DNA of 64,000 nt, taken from positions 1,054,001 to 1,118,000 of the forward strand of contig NZ_VTFG01000001.1 in NCBI RefSeq assembly GCF_008692035.1, given 5' to 3'. Source of the stretch: Pseudomonas marginalis (GTDB lineage Bacteria; Pseudomonadota; Gammaproteobacteria; Pseudomonadales; Pseudomonadaceae). Both the position numbers and the translations under genes were made by a program. The number at the start of each line of letters is the position of its first letter. Positions within the stretch are counted from its first letter, which is position 1. Below the pieces are notes generated by a model. That model saw nothing but the letters and a program-made list of their open reading frames with translations, was not told the DNA's origin and did not search any database. Shown piece by piece: positions 29,746-38,709 of this stretch.

Positions 29746-29771
29746 GCGGGAGGGGGCTGGCTCCCTCCCAC
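29746..29771. repeat. Short REP between convergent mipA and parS
   Basis: A compact single palindrome GCGGGAGGGGGCTGG followed by CTCCCTCCCAC, a shortened REP. Lies between the convergent mipA and histidine kinase genes and is the only candidate terminator there. Confidence 0.7.
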
Positions 29772-29798
29772 ATTTGCCTCCCATTGTTCTCCGGATAC

Positions 29799-31076
29799 CT
29801 ATTCGGCATACGCCCACGTCATGCGAAACGACGCCCCGCCCCACTCCGAATCCATCACGTGCACGTGCCCGCCATGCCACTGCGACACCCGTTGCACCAG
29901 CGCCAGGCCGAGGCCGAAGCCGCCGGTGCGGCGGTCGCGGCTGGCATCCAGGCGCATGAAGGGCTGGAAGATCCTGGCCCGGCCTTCCTCGGGCACGCCG
30001 GGGCCGTCGTCACACACACGCACTTCGTAGCCCTCGCCGAACTTCACCAGCGACACCTCGACCCGGCGCTCGGCATAACGGATGGCATTGCGCAGCAGGT
30101 TGATCACGGCGCGGGCCATGAAGCGCGGCTCGATCTGGATAACGTCGACCTCGCAGGTACGCAACGACAACTGGATGCCGGCCGCCTCCGCCTCCAGCGC
30201 GACGCTGCCGATCACGCTGTCGAGCCAGCTGTGGGCCTCGATGCGCTCGCGGGTGACCTGGGTGGCGCCGCGCTCCAGGCTGGCGTAGGTGAGCAGCTCG
30301 GACACCATCTCCTCCAGCTCGCCGAGGTCGGCGTACATATCGGCGATCAATTCGCCCCGCTGGTGCGGGTCGGCCTGTTGCTTGAGTTGGTCGAGTTCGA
30401 ACGATAACCGTGCAATCGGCGTACGCAGCTCGTGGGACACCGCATTGGTGAGTTCGCGCTGGTTGGCGATCAGGCTTTCGATGCGCTCGGCCATCTGGTT
30501 GAAGTGCCCGGCCAGCGCACGCACGGTGGAGCTGCGCGGCAGCAGGATGCGTGAGCCGAGGTCGTTGTCGCCGAAGCGCTGCGCGGCCAGGCGGATATGT
30601 TCCAGGTCGCGCCAGTGCGGGCGCACCCAGAAATACAGGACGATGGCCAGGCACAGCCCGAGAAAACCGTAGGCCCACAGGTATAACCACTTGGGCTCTT
30701 CCGGCAGTTTGATTTCCAGCAGTTGCGTGCCACCGTCGATGCCCGTGAGAAACTCCATGAAGTCGCCGCGCACCACCAGCAAGCCCTGCTCCAGAAGCTT
30801 CTGTTCGCGCTCGGTGAGGGCCTGGGCATCCTTCTGCACCAGCTTCAGGCGCAGGCCATAGTGGGACTGCAACTCGGCCAGACGTGCAGCGCGCTGCTCC
30901 ACGGGCAACGGCCGCAGTTGCTCCACCAAGCCGTATGCCGGGCCACGCATGGCTTCGCGGTTATAGGTCTCGTTGGCTTCGGGGAGCAGTTCGTCGAAGG
31001 TGTAGTTGACCAGCCAGATCGCCCCCGCCAGGCCGATCGCCAGAATCACATACAGGCGCAGAAACAGGCGCAGCAT
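29799..31076 (-). CDS. parS: Sensor histidine kinase, ParS-like
   Basis: 425 residues: helix 1 (5-26), periplasmic domain (about 27-130), helix 2 (131-150), HAMP (150-205), H-box with His215 (NAVSHELRTPIARL), N-box VINLLRNAIRYA, G boxes VCDDGPGVPEEGRARIFQPF and GGFGLGLALV. Organisation is RstB/ParS-type. The ATG directly abuts the stop of the response-regulator gene. The neighbouring mipBA-like genes point to ParS, which responds to polymyxins and other cationic peptides in P. aeruginosa; an RstB-type role cannot be excluded. Confidence 0.8.
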   Translation of the reverse strand: MLRLFLRLYVILAIGLAGAIWLVNYTFDELLPEANETYNREAMRGPAYGLVEQLRPLPVEQRAARLAELQSHYGLRLKLVQKDAQALTEREQKLLEQGLLVVRGDFMEFLTGIDGGTQLLEIKLPEEPKWLYLWAYGFLGLCLAIVLYFWVRPHWRDLEHIRLAAQRFGDNDLGSRILLPRSSTVRALAGHFNQMAERIESLIANQRELTNAVSHELRTPIARLSFELDQLKQQADPHQRGELIADMYADLGELEEMVSELLTYASLERGATQVTRERIEAHSWLDSVIGSVALEAEAAGIQLSLRTCEVDVIQIEPRFMARAVINLLRNAIRYAERRVEVSLVKFGEGYEVRVCDDGPGVPEEGRARIFQPFMRLDASRDRRTGGFGLGLALVQRVSQWHGGHVHVMDSEWGGASFRMTWAYAE

Positions 31077-31784
31077 CTAGACCTCCCACGCAAACGGATT
31101 GAACAGATAACCCTTGCCCCAGATGGTCTTGATGCACACCGGCTCACGGGGGTTGTCGTTGAGCTTGCCGCGCAATTTGCTGATGTACACGTCGACGCTG
31201 CGGTTAAGGCCGTCGAAGGCGATGCCGCGCATGCGGTTGAGGATGTCGTCGCGGGAAAGAATCTTGCCCGCGCTGCTGGCCAGCAACCACAGCAATTCGA
31301 ACTCCATGGTGGTGAGGTCGATCTGCTCGTCCCCCAGGCTGACCACCCGGCAACTGCGGTCAATCGCCAAGCGGCCGAATGCGAGGGCGCCGCGCACCGT
31401 CGGCTCGGGCGCCTGGCGACGTTGCAGGGCGCGCAGGCGTGCGAGCAGTACCGGCGGCTTGATCGGCTTGATCACATAGTCGTCGGCACCCGACTCCAGG
31501 CCGAGGATGTGGTCCAGGTCGTCTTCCTTGGCAGTGAGGATCACAATGGGGGTGTCGGACACCGTGCGGATCTCGCGGCACACATGCAGGCCACTCTGGC
31601 CCGGCAGCATCAGGTCGAGCACGACAATCTTGGGTTTGAAGTCGAGGAACGCCGCCAGGGCTTCATCGCCACGGTGCACCACGCGCACCTCAAAGCCATG
31701 CTGTGACAGAAAATGCGCGATCAGCCCTGCCAGCTTCTCGTCGTCCTCAACGAGCAGGACCTTGCCCAGACCCAGGTTTTCCAT
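31077..31784 (-). CDS. parR: OmpR-family response regulator, ParR-like
   Basis: 235 residues. Receiver domain with acidic pair Asp/Glu13-15 (VEDDEKL), phosphorylation site Asp57 (VVLDLMLPG), and Lys106 (YVIKPIKP). C-terminal winged helix: LTTMEFELLWLLASSAGKILSRDDILNRMRGIAFDGLNRSVDVYISKLRGKLNDNP. Upstream gene of the two-component operon, with the kinase gene starting right after its TAG. Likely targets include the mipBA-like genes. Confidence 0.85.
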   Translation of the reverse strand: MENLGLGKVLLVEDDEKLAGLIAHFLSQHGFEVRVVHRGDEALAAFLDFKPKIVVLDLMLPGQSGLHVCREIRTVSDTPIVILTAKEDDLDHILGLESGADDYVIKPIKPPVLLARLRALQRRQAPEPTVRGALAFGRLAIDRSCRVVSLGDEQIDLTTMEFELLWLLASSAGKILSRDDILNRMRGIAFDGLNRSVDVYISKLRGKLNDNPREPVCIKTIWGKGYLFNPFAWEV

Positions 31785-31941
31785 AAGTTCTCAGTGTGCA
31801 AAGGCGGATTGAAGAGCGGGCATTATAGGTGGCAAGCTGGGCAACTAAAGCAACGGTCCAGCAGTCGCCGACGAAGCTTCATGCTTTTAAGAGTTTTTAA
31901 CAAATAGCCTGCACTTTTTAACGCCATCCACAGGGAGTTGT

Positions 31942-33141
31942 ATGCGCAAGGATTACCTGGCGTTCTTCGTTTCGCTGTTCCTGTCGCGGCTGGCGGACCA
32001 GATCCTGTTGTTTATCGTGCCACTGATCGTGTTCCAGACCACCCACAGCGTGTCCTGGGCGGGGCTGGCGTTTTTCGTCGAATCACTGCCGCGCTATCTC
32101 GCGTTTCCGGTATGCGGGGCGTTGTGCGACAAGTACTCGCCGGTGCGCATCCTGCATATCAGCCAGGTTTACCGGGCACTGGCCTGTGTGGTGGCGGTGG
32201 CGTTGTATGGGATGTTCGACGGTATCTACTGGCTGGTGCTGCTGTCGGCGTTGTGCGGCGTGCTGACGACCCAGGGCATCATGGCCCGCGAAGTGCTGAT
32301 GCCCCATGTCTTCCAGCAGTACAGCTATGCCAAGACCCTCTCCTACTCGCAGATCGCCGACCAGAGCGGCCTGGTGCTGGGGCCGCTGGTGGCCGCGCTG
32401 ATGCTGGAGGTGTGGGCCTGGCACTGGGTGGTGCTGGGGATTGCCGGGCTGTTTGTGCTGGCGGACCTGGCGATGCTGGCCTGGCAGCGTAAAACCACGG
32501 CAAGCCTGGAAACCCATCGGCAGCACCGGGACATCTGGCTGCAGCCGCTGCGCATCGCCTTCGGGCATATCCGTCACCTGGCGGAACTGAAGCGGATCAT
32601 TACCCTGGCGGTCGGTGTGAACCTGATCATCGGGGTGACGCTGGCCACCTCCGCCGCCATGGTCACCGGGCTGTACGCCGCCGACAAGGACACCTATGCC
32701 CTGCTGCAGGCGGCCGGCGCGGGGGTGACCATTGCGATTCTGTTTTACCTGGCACGCTCCACCCTGCCCCTGAAAGTGCTGGGCGGACTGTCTTACTCGA
32801 TGATCGGCGCCGGCGCGTTGATCATGGCGGTCAGTCCCAACCTGTGGGCATACACCCTGGGCTTCCTGCTGGTCACCGGCTTCGACAAGATGTTTAACGT
32901 TTACCTGCGCAGCACCCGCCAGCGGGTCATTCCGGTGCAGGACTTCGGCAAGACCGTGGGCGTGATCACCTTGCTCAACAACCTGCCCCAGCCGCTGGCC
33001 GGCCTGGTGATTGCACTGCTGGCGGCGCCCTTGGGCACGCAAGCGGTGATCCTGCTGCTGACCGGGATCACCGCCTTGATCGGCGTGGCCGTGGCCTCAG
33101 GCTGGCACGCCACTGTGAAAGCGGAACTCGATATCGGGTGA
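31942..33141 (+). CDS. MFS transporter (EntS-like MFS_3 type)
   Basis: 399 residues with about twelve membrane helices. N-terminal LFLSRLADQILLFIVPLIVFQTTHSVSWAGLAFFVESLPRYLAFPVCGALCDKYSPVRI holds the MFS motif A variant (GALCDKYSPVRI). Similar carriers export siderophores and drugs. ATG follows AGGGAG. The last 45 bp overlap the convergent miaE gene, so the two 3' ends are antisense to each other. Confidence 0.85.
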   Translation: MRKDYLAFFVSLFLSRLADQILLFIVPLIVFQTTHSVSWAGLAFFVESLPRYLAFPVCGALCDKYSPVRILHISQVYRALACVVAVALYGMFDGIYWLVLLSALCGVLTTQGIMAREVLMPHVFQQYSYAKTLSYSQIADQSGLVLGPLVAALMLEVWAWHWVVLGIAGLFVLADLAMLAWQRKTTASLETHRQHRDIWLQPLRIAFGHIRHLAELKRIITLAVGVNLIIGVTLATSAAMVTGLYAADKDTYALLQAAGAGVTIAILFYLARSTLPLKVLGGLSYSMIGAGALIMAVSPNLWAYTLGFLLVTGFDKMFNVYLRSTRQRVIPVQDFGKTVGVITLLNNLPQPLAGLVIALLAAPLGTQAVILLLTGITALIGVAVASGWHATVKAELDIG

Positions 33142-33699
33142 TTCGATCAGCTCCTGCTCGGCCGCCCTCACCCGCTCGATCACCTGGGCGATGTCCTTGG
33201 CGTCGCCGTACTGGTAGGCCAGCTTCAGGTAACCCTGGAAGTGCCGCGCCTCGCTTTTCAGCAGGCCGAAGTAGAACTTGCCGAGTTCTTCGTCCAAATG
33301 CGGCACCAGGGCTTCGAAACGCTCGCAACTGCGGGCTTCGATAAAGGCGCCGACCACCAGGGTATCCACCAGCTTGACCGGTTCGTGGCTGCGCACCACC
33401 TTGCGCAAACCGGAGGCATAGCGCCCGGCGTGCAGTTGGCGCAACTCGACCTTGCGCTTCTTGATCAGGCGCATGACCTGCTCATGGTGCACCAGCTCTT
33501 CCCGGGCCAGCCGCGACATCATATTGATCAGGTCAACGTGGGCGTGGTACTTGGCGATCAGGCTCAGGGCGGTGCTGGCCGCTTTGAATTCGCAGTTCTT
33601 GTGGTCGATCAACAGGGTGTCCTGATCGGCCAGTGCGGCCTGCACCCAGGCGTCGGGGGTTCGGCAACCGAGGAATTCGTGGATTTCGGGCAGGTTCAT
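33097..33699 (-). CDS. miaE: tRNA-(ms2io6A)-hydroxylase MiaE
   Basis: 200 residues, non-haem diiron enzyme hydroxylating the isopentenyl group of ms2i6A at tRNA position 37. Ferritin-like helices with ligands visible in CEFKAASTALSLIAKYHAH, LAREELVHHEQVMRL, AFIEARSCERFEAL and LLKSEARHFQGYLKLA. Start MNLPEIHEFLG at 33699; a TTG further up is less likely. Overlaps the MFS gene by 45 bp tail to tail. Confidence 0.92.
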   Translation of the reverse strand: MNLPEIHEFLGCRTPDAWVQAALADQDTLLIDHKNCEFKAASTALSLIAKYHAHVDLINMMSRLAREELVHHEQVMRLIKKRKVELRQLHAGRYASGLRKVVRSHEPVKLVDTLVVGAFIEARSCERFEALVPHLDEELGKFYFGLLKSEARHFQGYLKLAYQYGDAKDIAQVIERVRAAEQELIESPDIEFRFHSGVPA

Positions 33700-33772
33700 C
33701 GGGCTCACGGGCAAAGGATCACAAAAGGCCGCCGATTATACCCACCGCACCGCAGACCACCAGCCACCGGCC

Positions 33773-33815
33773 TTGATGTGCATCAACATGACGTCTGGCG
33801 GGCAGCAACTATAGT
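33773..33815 (+). promoter_or_regulatory. Anr/FNR-activated promoter of the Usp gene
   Basis: A perfect Anr box TTGAT-GTGC-ATCAA (33773-33786) and a -10 hexamer TATAGT (33810-33815). The centre of the box lies about 42 bp before the predicted start of transcription (near 33822), the exact class II position for FNR-type activators. Strong sequence evidence for induction at low oxygen. Confidence 0.8.
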
Positions 33816-33847
33816 TGTTCCACGCCCACCCTTTTGGAGATCCGATC

Positions 33848-34711
33848 ATGCAAGCCATTCGCAGCATCCTGGTGGTCATCGAGCCCGCGCATTCGGAAAG
33901 CCTGGCCCTCAAGCGCGCCAAGCTGATCGCCGGGGTCACCGGCGCGCACCTGCACTTGCTGGTCTGCGACAAGAAACACGAGCATTCGGCGCTGTTGAGC
34001 CTGCTCAAGGCCGGCTTGCAGGAGGACGGTTACAGCGTGACCACCGAGCAGGCGTGGAATGAAAGCCTGCATGACACCATTATCGACGTGCAGCAGGCCG
34101 AAGGCTGTGGGCTGGTGATCAAGCAGCACTTTCCCGACAGCCCGCTCAAAAAGGCGCTGCTGACGCCGGCGGACTGGAAGCTGTTGCGCTTGTGCCCGAC
34201 GCCGGTGTTGCTGGTCAAGACGTCCACACCGTGGGCGGGCGGGGTGATTCTGGCGGCGATCGATGTGGGCAACAACGACGGAGAACACCGCGAGCTGCAT
34301 CACGCGATCATCGACCATGGCTTCGACATCGCCAGCCTGGCCAAGGCGCAGTTGCATGTGATCAGCGCCCATCCGTCGCCGATGTTGTCGGCGGCGGACC
34401 CGACGTTCCAGCTCAAGGAAACCATCGAGGCGCGTTATCGCGAGCAGTGCAAGGCGTTCCAGGCGGAATTCGATGTGGATGACGCGCACCTGCATGTCGA
34501 GGAGGGCCCGGCGGATGTATTGATCCCCCACCTGGCCCACACATTGAAAGCGGCCGTGACCATCATCGGCACCGTGGGGCGCACCGGCATTTCCGGGGCG
34601 TTGATCGGTAATACGGCGGAGGTGATCCTGGATGCGGTGGACAGTGATGTACTGGTGCTCAAGCCGCAGACATTGATGGATCACCTGGAGGAACTGGCGA
34701 CCAAGGCCTGA
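33848..34711 (+). CDS. Tandem universal stress protein (UspE-like)
   Basis: 287 residues with two Usp domains (about 1-140 and 150-287). Domain 1: MQAIRSILVVIEPAHSESLALKRAKLIAGVTGAHLHLLVCD; domain 2: GGVILAAIDVGNNDGEH and the nucleotide-binding-like TIIGTVGRTGISGALIGNTAEVILDAVDSDVLVLKP. Usp proteins help survival in starvation and oxygen limitation; in Pseudomonas, Anr-dependent Usps support anaerobic survival. A perfect Anr box precedes this gene. Ribosome binding site GGAG is 8 bases before the ATG. Confidence 0.9.
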   Translation: MQAIRSILVVIEPAHSESLALKRAKLIAGVTGAHLHLLVCDKKHEHSALLSLLKAGLQEDGYSVTTEQAWNESLHDTIIDVQQAEGCGLVIKQHFPDSPLKKALLTPADWKLLRLCPTPVLLVKTSTPWAGGVILAAIDVGNNDGEHRELHHAIIDHGFDIASLAKAQLHVISAHPSPMLSAADPTFQLKETIEARYREQCKAFQAEFDVDDAHLHVEEGPADVLIPHLAHTLKAAVTIIGTVGRTGISGALIGNTAEVILDAVDSDVLVLKPQTLMDHLEELATKA

Positions 34712-34745
34712 CGCCGATCCCCCTCCCACAGTTGGATGTATGTTG

Positions 34746-35216
34746 TCAGTCAGCGAGCGCGTCTCTCAGGAACCCCGGGGCGATATAGCGCTGGTAATGG
34801 GCCTCGGACAGGATAAAGAACTCACGGTCGATGGCATCGCGCAGTTCCGGCAAGGCCCAGTCGCGAAACTCCGGCAACAGCACCATGCCGTACGCCTCCA
34901 GGTTATTGATCACCCGCGCGCCGCGGGCAATCAGCTGGTACGCCCAGCAGTACTCGGACTGGTGCGGCACGAAGCGGATCTTGCGCTGCTCCAACTGACC
35001 GCGCAGGGTCTTGGGGTCGAAAATCTCGAGCTTGCCGGCCATCACCTGCACCAACAGTTGCTCCAGCCGCAGCCAGACCGCACGTTTTTCTTCCTCGTTA
35101 TAGCCATTCCACTGGATCACTTCGTGGTGGAAACGCTTGCAGCCACGGCACACGAGATCGCCGTAGACCGTGGAGCACAGGCCGACGCAGGGGGTCTTGA
35201 TGGTTTGGTTGGACAT
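34746..35216 (-). CDS. DUF1289 protein with N-terminal Cys motif
   Basis: 156 residues starting MSNQTIKTPCVGLCST. The cysteine pattern CVGLC-N8-CRGCKR (residues 10-29) followed by VIQWNGYNEEEKRAVWLRL is the DUF1289 signature, a small putative metal-binding domain. The C-terminal extension (from about residue 60) is typical of the longer pseudomonad forms. Function unknown. A REP remnant (CCCCCTCCCAC, 34720-34730) lies between it and the Usp gene. Confidence 0.75.
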   Translation of the reverse strand: MSNQTIKTPCVGLCSTVYGDLVCRGCKRFHHEVIQWNGYNEEEKRAVWLRLEQLLVQVMAGKLEIFDPKTLRGQLEQRKIRFVPHQSEYCWAYQLIARGARVINNLEAYGMVLLPEFRDWALPELRDAIDREFFILSEAHYQRYIAPGFLRDALAD

Positions 35217-35302
35217 GGGCAACGACACGCAAATCAGCGAAACAGTGCGCCATGTTAGCCCTTTGTCTAAGGTTGATCACCCAGCAAACTTGGTGATGCA
35301 AC

Positions 35303-35331
35303 TTACCTTTCGAAATTTTTTGCCGTAGAAT
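35303..35331 (+). promoter_or_regulatory. Candidate acnB promoter
   Basis: TAGAAT at 35326-35331 with a weak -35 TTACCT at 35303-35308 (17-bp spacing). If used, transcription would start near 35338 and the mRNA would carry a 275-base leader containing all three helices described in the next entry. Support is weak for the -35 box. Confidence 0.35.
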
Positions 35332-35364
35332 CATCCGGCCTTGTAAGGCGCCAATAATCCGCTG

Positions 35365-35501
35365 GAAGCTGTTTTCAAAGCGTCACGAGCACAGTCGTTC
35401 CTTCAGAACGGTGTTGGCGATGGTTATTACCCGGTAGGTAATGATCAGCGCCAACCCTCATCAGCTCCGTTCTGCAGGCGTAAAACTTTGAAAGCAGCTT
35501 C
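35365..35501 (+). ncRNA. Structured leader RNA of acnB (candidate)
   Basis: Nested helices that close on one another. P1 pairs 35365-35380 with 35486-35501 (16 bp, one G-U). P2 pairs CAGAACGG 35404-35411 with 35467-35474 (8 bp, perfect). P3 pairs 35413-35431 with 35437-35455 (19 positions, one mismatch, two or three G-U), loop CGGTA. The element fills most of the 396-bp gap before acnB, and its right arm ends 111 bases before the acnB start. It has no following U-run, so it looks like a leader or cis-regulatory RNA rather than a terminated small RNA. A palindromic mobile element is the alternative. Confidence 0.5.
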
Positions 35502-35612
35502 TGTAAGGAATGCCGGCAGCGCTGGCTTTGCGGCCCAAAAAGCCCCCGAGCGCATGCGTGCCGTTCATTTCTGGATGAGCGTCCCGTGGGACCACTGATG
35601 AGGGTAATAACT

Positions 35613-38222
35613 GTGCTTGAAGCCTACCGCAAACATATCGAAGAGCGTGCAGCACTGGGTATCGTTCCCCAGCCGCTTAATGCCGAACAAACCGCAGGCC
35701 TGGTTGAGCTGCTGAAGAATCCTCCGGCTGGCGAAGAAGAATTCCTCGTTGACCTGATCACCAATCGCATTCCACCGGGCGTTGACGAAGCTGCCTACGT
35801 CAAGGCCGGTTTCCTGTCTGCCCTGGCCAAGGGCGAAGCCACTTCCCCCCTGATCGACAAGAAACGCGCGGTTGAACTGCTCGGCACCATGCAGGGCGGC
35901 TACAACATCGTGACGTTGGTCGAGCTGCTGGACGACGCCGAGCTGGCGCCTGTCGCGGCAGCCCAACTCAAGCACACCCTGCTGATGTTCGATGCGTTCC
36001 ACGACGTCGCCGAAAAAGCCCGCAATGGCAACGCGCACGCCAAAGCCGTGATCCAGTCCTGGGCTGACGGCGAGTGGTTCCGCAACCGTCCGACCCTGGC
36101 CGACAAGATCAGCCTGCGCGTGTTCAAGGTCACCGGCGAAACCAACACCGACGACCTGTCCCCTGCCCCGGACGCCTGGTCCCGCCCTGACATCCCGCTG
36201 CACGCCCTGGCCATGCTGAAAATGGCACGTGAAGGCATCGTGCCGGACGAGCAAGGCAAGACCGGCCCGATGAAGCAGATCGAAGAAATGCGCGGCCAAG
36301 GCTTCCCGATCGCCTACGTCGGTGACGTGGTCGGTACCGGCTCTTCGCGTAAATCCGCGACCAACTCGGTGCTGTGGTTCTTCGGCGACGACGTTCCCTA
36401 CGTGCCGAACAAGCGCGCCGGCGGCTTCTGCTTCGGCAGCAAGATCGCTCCCATCTTCTACAACACCATGGAAGATGCCGGCGCGCTGCCGATCGAATTC
36501 GACGTGACCAACATGAACATGGGCGACGTGATCGACCTGTACCCTCATGCTGGCAAAGTCTGCAAACACGGCACCGACGAAGTCCTGACCACCTTCGAAA
36601 TGAAGACCCCGGTCCTGCTCGACGAAGTTCGCGCCGGCGGCCGTATCCCGCTGATCATCGGCCGTGGCCTGACCGACAAGGCGCGCGCCGAGCTGGGCCT
36701 GGGCCCTACCGACCTGTTCAAGCTGCCTGAAGCACCGGTCGACACTGGCAAGGGTTTCACCCTGGCCCAGAAGATGGTCGGCAAGGCGTGTGGCCTGCCG
36801 GAAGGCAAAGGCGTTCGTCCAGGTACCTACTGCGAACCGAAGATGACCACCGTGGGTTCCCAGGACACCACCGGTCCGATGACCCGTGACGAACTGAAAG
36901 ACCTGGCGTGCCTGGGCTTCTCGACCGACCTGGTGATGCAGTCCTTCTGCCACACCGCGGCCTATCCGAAGCCGATCGACGTGACCACCCACCACACCCT
37001 GCCTGACTTCATCATGACCCGTGGCGGTGTATCCCTGCGTCCAGGCGACGGCATCATCCACAGCTGGCTGAACCGCATGCTGCTGCCGGATACCGTCGGT
37101 ACCGGTGGTGACTCCCACACCCGTTTCCCGATGGGCATCTCGTTCCCGGCGGGTTCCGGTCTGGTCGCCTTCGCCGCCGCCACCGGCGTGATGCCGCTGG
37201 ACATGCCGGAATCGATCCTGGTGCGCTTCAAAGGCAAGATGAAACCTGGCATCACCCTGCGTGACCTGGTTCATGCCATTCCTTACTACGCGATCCAGGC
37301 TGGCCTGCTGACCGTAGAGAAGAAAGGCAAGAAAAACGCCTTCTCCGGCCGCATCCTGGAAATCGAAGGCCTGAACGACCTGACGCTGGAGCAGGCTTTC
37401 GAGCTCTCCGACGCCTCGGCCGAACGTTCGGCTGCCGGTTGCACCATCAAGCTGTCGAAAGAATCCGTCACCGAGTACCTGAACTCCAACATCACCCTGC
37501 TGCGCTGGATGATCGGCGAAGGCTACGGCGATGCCCGTACCCTGGAACGTCGCGCCCAAGCGATGGAAGCCTGGGTCGCCAACCCGGAACTGATGGAAGC
37601 CGATGCCGACGCGGAATACGCCGAAGTCATCGAGATCGACCTGGCCGAAATCAACGAGCCGATCCTCTGCGCACCGAACGACCCGGACGATGCCCGTCTG
37701 TTGTCCAGTGTTGCCGGCGAGAAGATCGACGAAGTGTTCATCGGTTCGTGCATGACCAACATCGGTCACTTCCGTGCTGCCGGTAAGTTGCTGGAGCAGG
37801 TCAAGGGTCAGTTGCCAACTCGTCTGTGGCTGTCGCCGCCGACCAAGATGGACGCTCACCAGTTGACCGAAGAAGGCTACTACGGCATCTACGGCAAGGC
37901 TGGCGCGCGCATGGAAATGCCGGGCTGCTCGCTGTGCATGGGTAACCAGGCACGTGTAGAGCCGAACTCGACCGTGGTATCGACGTCGACCCGTAACTTC
38001 CCGAACCGCCTGGGTGACGGCGCGAACGTCTACCTGGCTTCGGCTGAGCTGGCGGCAGTCGCGTCCACCCTGGGTCGCCTGCCGACCGTCGAAGAGTACA
38101 TGGGCTACGCAGCGAAACTGGACACCATGGCCAGTGACGTCTACCGCTACCTGAACTTCGACCAGATCGCCGAGTTCCGCAAAATCGCAGCAAGCGCCAA
38201 CATCCCGGTGATCCAGGCTTAA
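35613..38222 (+). CDS. acnB: Aconitate hydratase B
   Basis: 869 residues, the usual length for AcnB. The GTG at 35613 ([17 protein letters not shown]) is chosen since it follows GAGGG at 9 bases; earlier codons would add a tail absent from the family. Citrate/isocitrate isomerase of the TCA cycle with a [4Fe-4S] cluster. Cluster cysteines lie in [15 protein letters not shown] and [12 protein letters not shown]-terminal HEAT-like domain (1-160) and the swivel domain ([25 protein letters not shown]) come before the catalytic part, as in AcnB. Long structured leader upstream; strong terminator downstream. Confidence 0.97.
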   Translation: MLEAYRKHIEERAALGIVPQPLNAEQTAGLVELLKNPPAGEEEFLVDLITNRIPPGVDEAAYVKAGFLSALAKGEATSPLIDKKRAVELLGTMQGGYNIVTLVELLDDAELAPVAAAQLKHTLLMFDAFHDVAEKARNGNAHAKAVIQSWADGEWFRNRPTLADKISLRVFKVTGETNTDDLSPAPDAWSRPDIPLHALAMLKMAREGIVPDEQGKTGPMKQIEEMRGQGFPIAYVGDVVGTGSSRKSATNSVLWFFGDDVPYVPNKRAGGFCFGSKIAPIFYNTMEDAGALPIEFDVTNMNMGDVIDLYPHAGKVCKHGTDEVLTTFEMKTPVLLDEVRAGGRIPLIIGRGLTDKARAELGLGPTDLFKLPEAPVDTGKGFTLAQKMVGKACGLPEGKGVRPGTYCEPKMTTVGSQDTTGPMTRDELKDLACLGFSTDLVMQSFCHTAAYPKPIDVTTHHTLPDFIMTRGGVSLRPGDGIIHSWLNRMLLPDTVGTGGDSHTRFPMGISFPAGSGLVAFAAATGVMPLDMPESILVRFKGKMKPGITLRDLVHAIPYYAIQAGLLTVEKKGKKNAFSGRILEIEGLNDLTLEQAFELSDASAERSAAGCTIKLSKESVTEYLNSNITLLRWMIGEGYGDARTLERRAQAMEAWVANPELMEADADAEYAEVIEIDLAEINEPILCAPNDPDDARLLSSVAGEKIDEVFIGSCMTNIGHFRAAGKLLEQVKGQLPTRLWLSPPTKMDAHQLTEEGYYGIYGKAGARMEMPGCSLCMGNQARVEPNSTVVSTSTRNFPNRLGDGANVYLASAELAAVASTLGRLPTVEEYMGYAAKLDTMASDVYRYLNFDQIAEFRKIAASANIPVIQA

Positions 38223-38241
38223 CGGTGTGTTGATGTGAAGG

Positions 38242-38275
38242 ACGCCGCGTATCGCAAGGTACGCGGCGTTTTTTT
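38242..38275 (+). terminator. Intrinsic terminator of acnB
   Basis: Perfect 10-bp stem ACGCCGCGTA / TACGCGGCGT with an 8-base loop and a run of seven T. Located 20 bp after the acnB stop. Confidence 0.93.
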
Positions 38276-38317
38276 ATGCCTGGAATACCAACACATTCAG
38301 TTGATCCCTTTGCTAAT

Positions 38318-38353
38318 GACCCACCGCTATCGGGGGCAAGCCCCCTCCCACAG
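38318..38353. repeat. REP half-element
   Basis: Contains CTATCGGGGGCAAGCCCCCTCCCACAG, one REP hairpin in the inverted orientation; the partner has been lost or lies in the array that follows. Confidence 0.8.
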
Positions 38354-38709
38354 TTTTGACCGCGCCAGGCGACCTTATACCCTCAACCACACCACCGTCT
38401 GATCCTGAGAATGAGCTGACTGATGCACACCGATCCAAATGTGGGAGGGGGCTACACCCCGATGACCTTATACCTTCAGCTGCGCCACCGTCTGATCCTG
38501 AGCCTGAGAATGAGCCGACTGATGTACATCGCTCCAAATGTGGGAGGGGGCTACACCCCGATGACCTTATACCTTCAGCTGCGCCACCGTCTGATCCTGA
38601 GCCTGAGAATGAGCCGACTGATGTACATCGCTCCAAATGTGGGAGGGGGCTTGCCCCCGATGAGGGAGTGTCAGTTGACGCATCTGCCACTGACCCACCG
38701 CTATCGGGG
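38354..38709. repeat. 99-bp-period tandem array built on REP sequences
   Basis: After a shorter first copy (38354-38440), the unit starting GTGGGAGGGGGCTACACCCC repeats at 38441 and 38540 with exactly 99 bp, then a complete REP unit at 38639. The unit consists of a REP arm with an altered tip (CTACA) and a spacer with ACCTTATACCTTCAGCTGC. The end at 38709 is cut by the IS element. Part of the 532-bp gap after acnB; no gene is supported. Confidence 0.85.
38705..38709. repeat. Left target-site duplication CGGGG
   Basis: CGGGG at 38705-38709, repeated at 39986-39990 on the other side of the insertion. Both lie within a REP arm. Because the arm is G-rich, the exact length could be 4-5 bp. Confidence 0.5.

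Noticed and set aside
35365-35501. Simple terminator of an upstream transcript
   Set aside because: The gene upstream is on the opposite strand and there is no T-run after the stem.
35565-37859. Very long open frame antisense to acnB
   Set aside because: A consequence of GC-rich third positions; no start signal, and acnB on the other strand is certain.
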